Source: Campylobacteraceae bacterium
GTDB lineage: Bacteria; Campylobacterota; Campylobacteria; Campylobacterales; Sulfurovaceae
Length of the DNA: 7,935 bases
Assembly (NCBI GenBank): GCA_027056615.1
Contig: JALUKJ010000332.1
Location: forward strand, 1-7,935
Direction of reading: 5' to 3'
Position numbers and translations under genes: made by a program. The stretch's first letter is position 1. Each line of letters opens with the position of its first letter. This document shows, piece after piece, positions 6,681 to 7,935 of the stretch. The notes under the pieces were generated by a model, which had not been told where the DNA came from, searched no databases, and worked only from the letters and a program-made list of their open reading frames with translations.

Positions 6681-7571
6681 ATGCAACACTTACTTGATAC
6701 CAATGACTTTAATGACCAACAATTACAAAAGATTATGGACGACTCATATTCTTTCAAAAAGCAGATGCCTTCTAAACTTTTAGAAGATAAACTACTTATT
6801 ACTCTCTTCTTTGAAAGTTCAACTAGAACACGTAGCTCTTTTGAAGTGGCAGCTAAACGTTTAGGGGCTTCTGTAGTACACCTTGACCCATCTAAAAGCT
6901 CTACTAACAAAGGAGAGAGTCTTGAAGATACCTTTGAGAACTTAGCTGCAATGGAGCCAGATGGAGTGATTATACGTCATGAGTTTAATACTACACCTAA
7001 GAAGTTGGCTAAAAAAGAGTTAACCCCTATTATTAATGCAGGAGCAGGAAACTATGCTCACCCTACTCAAGCACTTCTTGACTGCTTTACAATGATGGAA
7101 CACTTCTCTTGTAAAACACCACAAGAGTTAAAAGGAAAAAGTATTGCTATTGTGGGTGATATTGTAAGCTCTAGGGTTGCTAGTTCTGGTATTCGTCTTT
7201 TTCATAGACTAGGTATGAATGTAGTGCTTGTTGCTCCAAAACCCTTTATGCCAGACAATGACCTACCAAAATATGAACACTTAGATGAGGTTATTGACAA
7301 AGTAGATATTATTATGAGTCTACGAGCTCAACTAGAGAGACATAAAGCACCTATTTTTGAGGACTACAATGAGTATGCTAAAGAGTATTGTATTACTAGT
7401 GAGCGTTTAGGAGATAGAGATATTTTACTACTTCACCCAGGACCTGTAATGAGAAATATAGATATTAGTGATGAGATGTTAAAAGATAAACGTTGTAAAG
7501 TTTTAGAGCAGGTTAAAAATGGTGTTTTTGTACGTATGGCAATCTTAAAAGCTATTCTTTTGGATAGTTAA
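6681..7571 (+). CDS. pyrB: Aspartate carbamoyltransferase, catalytic chain
   Basis: PyrB joins carbamoyl phosphate to L-aspartate, the first committed step of pyrimidine synthesis, as a cytoplasmic trimer or higher assembly. The 296 residues are normal for the family. The carbamoyl-phosphate site is clear: SSTRTR (46-51), KGES with Lys77, IIRH (Arg99) and HPTQ (127-130). The aspartate domain carries SSRVASS (Arg165), SLRAQLER (Arg215) and HPGPVMR (252-258). The HPGP form and the STRTR motif separate it from ornithine carbamoyltransferase. The ATG start has AGAGG four bases upstream. The stop overlaps the next gene's ATG by one base, so the two are likely translated together. No regulatory pyrI gene is seen in the window. 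Confidence 0.96.
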   Translation: MQHLLDTNDFNDQQLQKIMDDSYSFKKQMPSKLLEDKLLITLFFESSTRTRSSFEVAAKRLGASVVHLDPSKSSTNKGESLEDTFENLAAMEPDGVIIRHEFNTTPKKLAKKELTPIINAGAGNYAHPTQALLDCFTMMEHFSCKTPQELKGKSIAIVGDIVSSRVASSGIRLFHRLGMNVVLVAPKPFMPDNDLPKYEHLDEVIDKVDIIMSLRAQLERHKAPIFEDYNEYAKEYCITSERLGDRDILLLHPGPVMRNIDISDEMLKDKRCKVLEQVKNGVFVRMAILKAILLDS

Positions 7572-7935
7572 TGGAGTCTATGGACAAGCTTGGTAGGGCA
7601 AGAGAGCCTTTTTTATTTGTTCTCTCTTATGACCTAAAAGAGCAGTTTGTTCAACCTCTCTCCTCTCTTGATGAGAATATCTTTTTTAAAATTGGTAATC
7701 AACGTAACTATCCACAACAGCCTCTTAAAAAATCTTACTTCTTAAAAAAAAATCCTATCTCTTTTTTACAGTATAAAGAGGCTTTAGAAAAGGTATTAGA
7801 AGAGATATGTTTGGGTAATACATATCTGCTAAATCTTACTTTTGAAACTCCCATAGAGTCAAACCTTTCTCTAAAAGAGATATTTACTTATGCTAGAGCA
7901 AAATATAAACTCTACTTTAAAGGAGAGTTTATCTG
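7571..7935 (+). CDS. pabB: Aminodeoxychorismate synthase component I (PabB-like), N-terminal 121 residues (cut by right edge)
   Basis: This frame is open from ATG 7571 to the window edge. It resembles the N-terminal part of the short PabB proteins of Campylobacterota, which convert chorismate and ammonia to 4-amino-4-deoxychorismate for folate synthesis. Visible features are an opening DKLGRAREPFLFVLSYDLKE segment (about residues 5-24), then FLQYKEALEKVLEEICLGN (about 71-89), YLLNLTFETPI, LSLKEIF and AKYKLYFKGEF, the start of the chorismate-binding fold. The catalytic region lies beyond the window, so anthranilate synthase component I cannot be fully excluded. The ATG shares a base with the pyrB stop (TAATG); only a weak TGGA precedes it, so translation probably depends on coupling. 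An in-frame ATG at 7580 is a possible alternative start but has poor spacing to a ribosome site. Confidence 0.8.
   Translation, partial: MESMDKLGRAREPFLFVLSYDLKEQFVQPLSSLDENIFFKIGNQRNYPQQPLKKSYFLKKNPISFLQYKEALEKVLEEICLGNTYLLNLTFETPIESNLSLKEIFTYARAKYKLYFKGEFI

Noticed and set aside
6668..6910. Minus-strand open frame opposite the start of pyrB
   Set aside because: It is antisense to the STRTR and KGES motifs of pyrB, has Ser/Lys/Leu-rich composition and no resemblance to a known family.

Overview
The window is low-GC bacterial DNA, and its protein character and gene order suggest a Campylobacterota member (Campylobacter, Arcobacter, Sulfurimonas or Sulfurovum relatives). The pointers are the style of FeoB, a single-chain pyruvate:ferredoxin oxidoreductase, an OprD-like barrel protein, and a pyrB gene coupled to a pabB-type gene. 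This placement is by recognition only; no database was searched.

Layout. Positions 1-1500, minus strand, hold the ferrous-iron uptake pair feoA-feoB. The genes are coupled by a one-base TAATG overlap, and feoB runs off the left edge. Positions 1501-1754 hold no gene but a nested repeat: a roughly 166-bp element with 17-bp terminal inverted repeats, sitting inside a short REP-like palindrome and flanked by a 9-bp direct repeat. Positions 1755-2898, minus strand, hold an OprD-like outer-membrane porin gene split by a one-base frameshift about 66 codons before its natural end. Positions 2899-3037 are its control region, with two Fur-box-like sites forming an 11-bp inverted repeat around a possible promoter. 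Positions 3038-6586, minus strand, are one large intact gene for pyruvate:ferredoxin (flavodoxin) oxidoreductase. A 94-bp divergent promoter region follows. Then, on the plus strand, come pyrB (aspartate carbamoyltransferase, 6681-7571) and, overlapping it by one base, the start of a pabB-type gene that leaves the right edge.

How it works together. The left half looks like an iron and outer-membrane module: FeoAB imports Fe2+ across the inner membrane, and the porin upstream may have been Fur-regulated. The right half is central metabolism: PFOR interconverts pyruvate and acetyl-CoA using an iron-sulfur-rich enzyme, PyrB commits aspartate to pyrimidines, and PabB feeds folate synthesis. The genes themselves are ordinary. 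The most unusual items are the nested mobile-type repeat directly upstream of feoA and the broken porin. No phage, CRISPR, tRNA or rRNA was seen, and no clearly new multi-gene system is visible.
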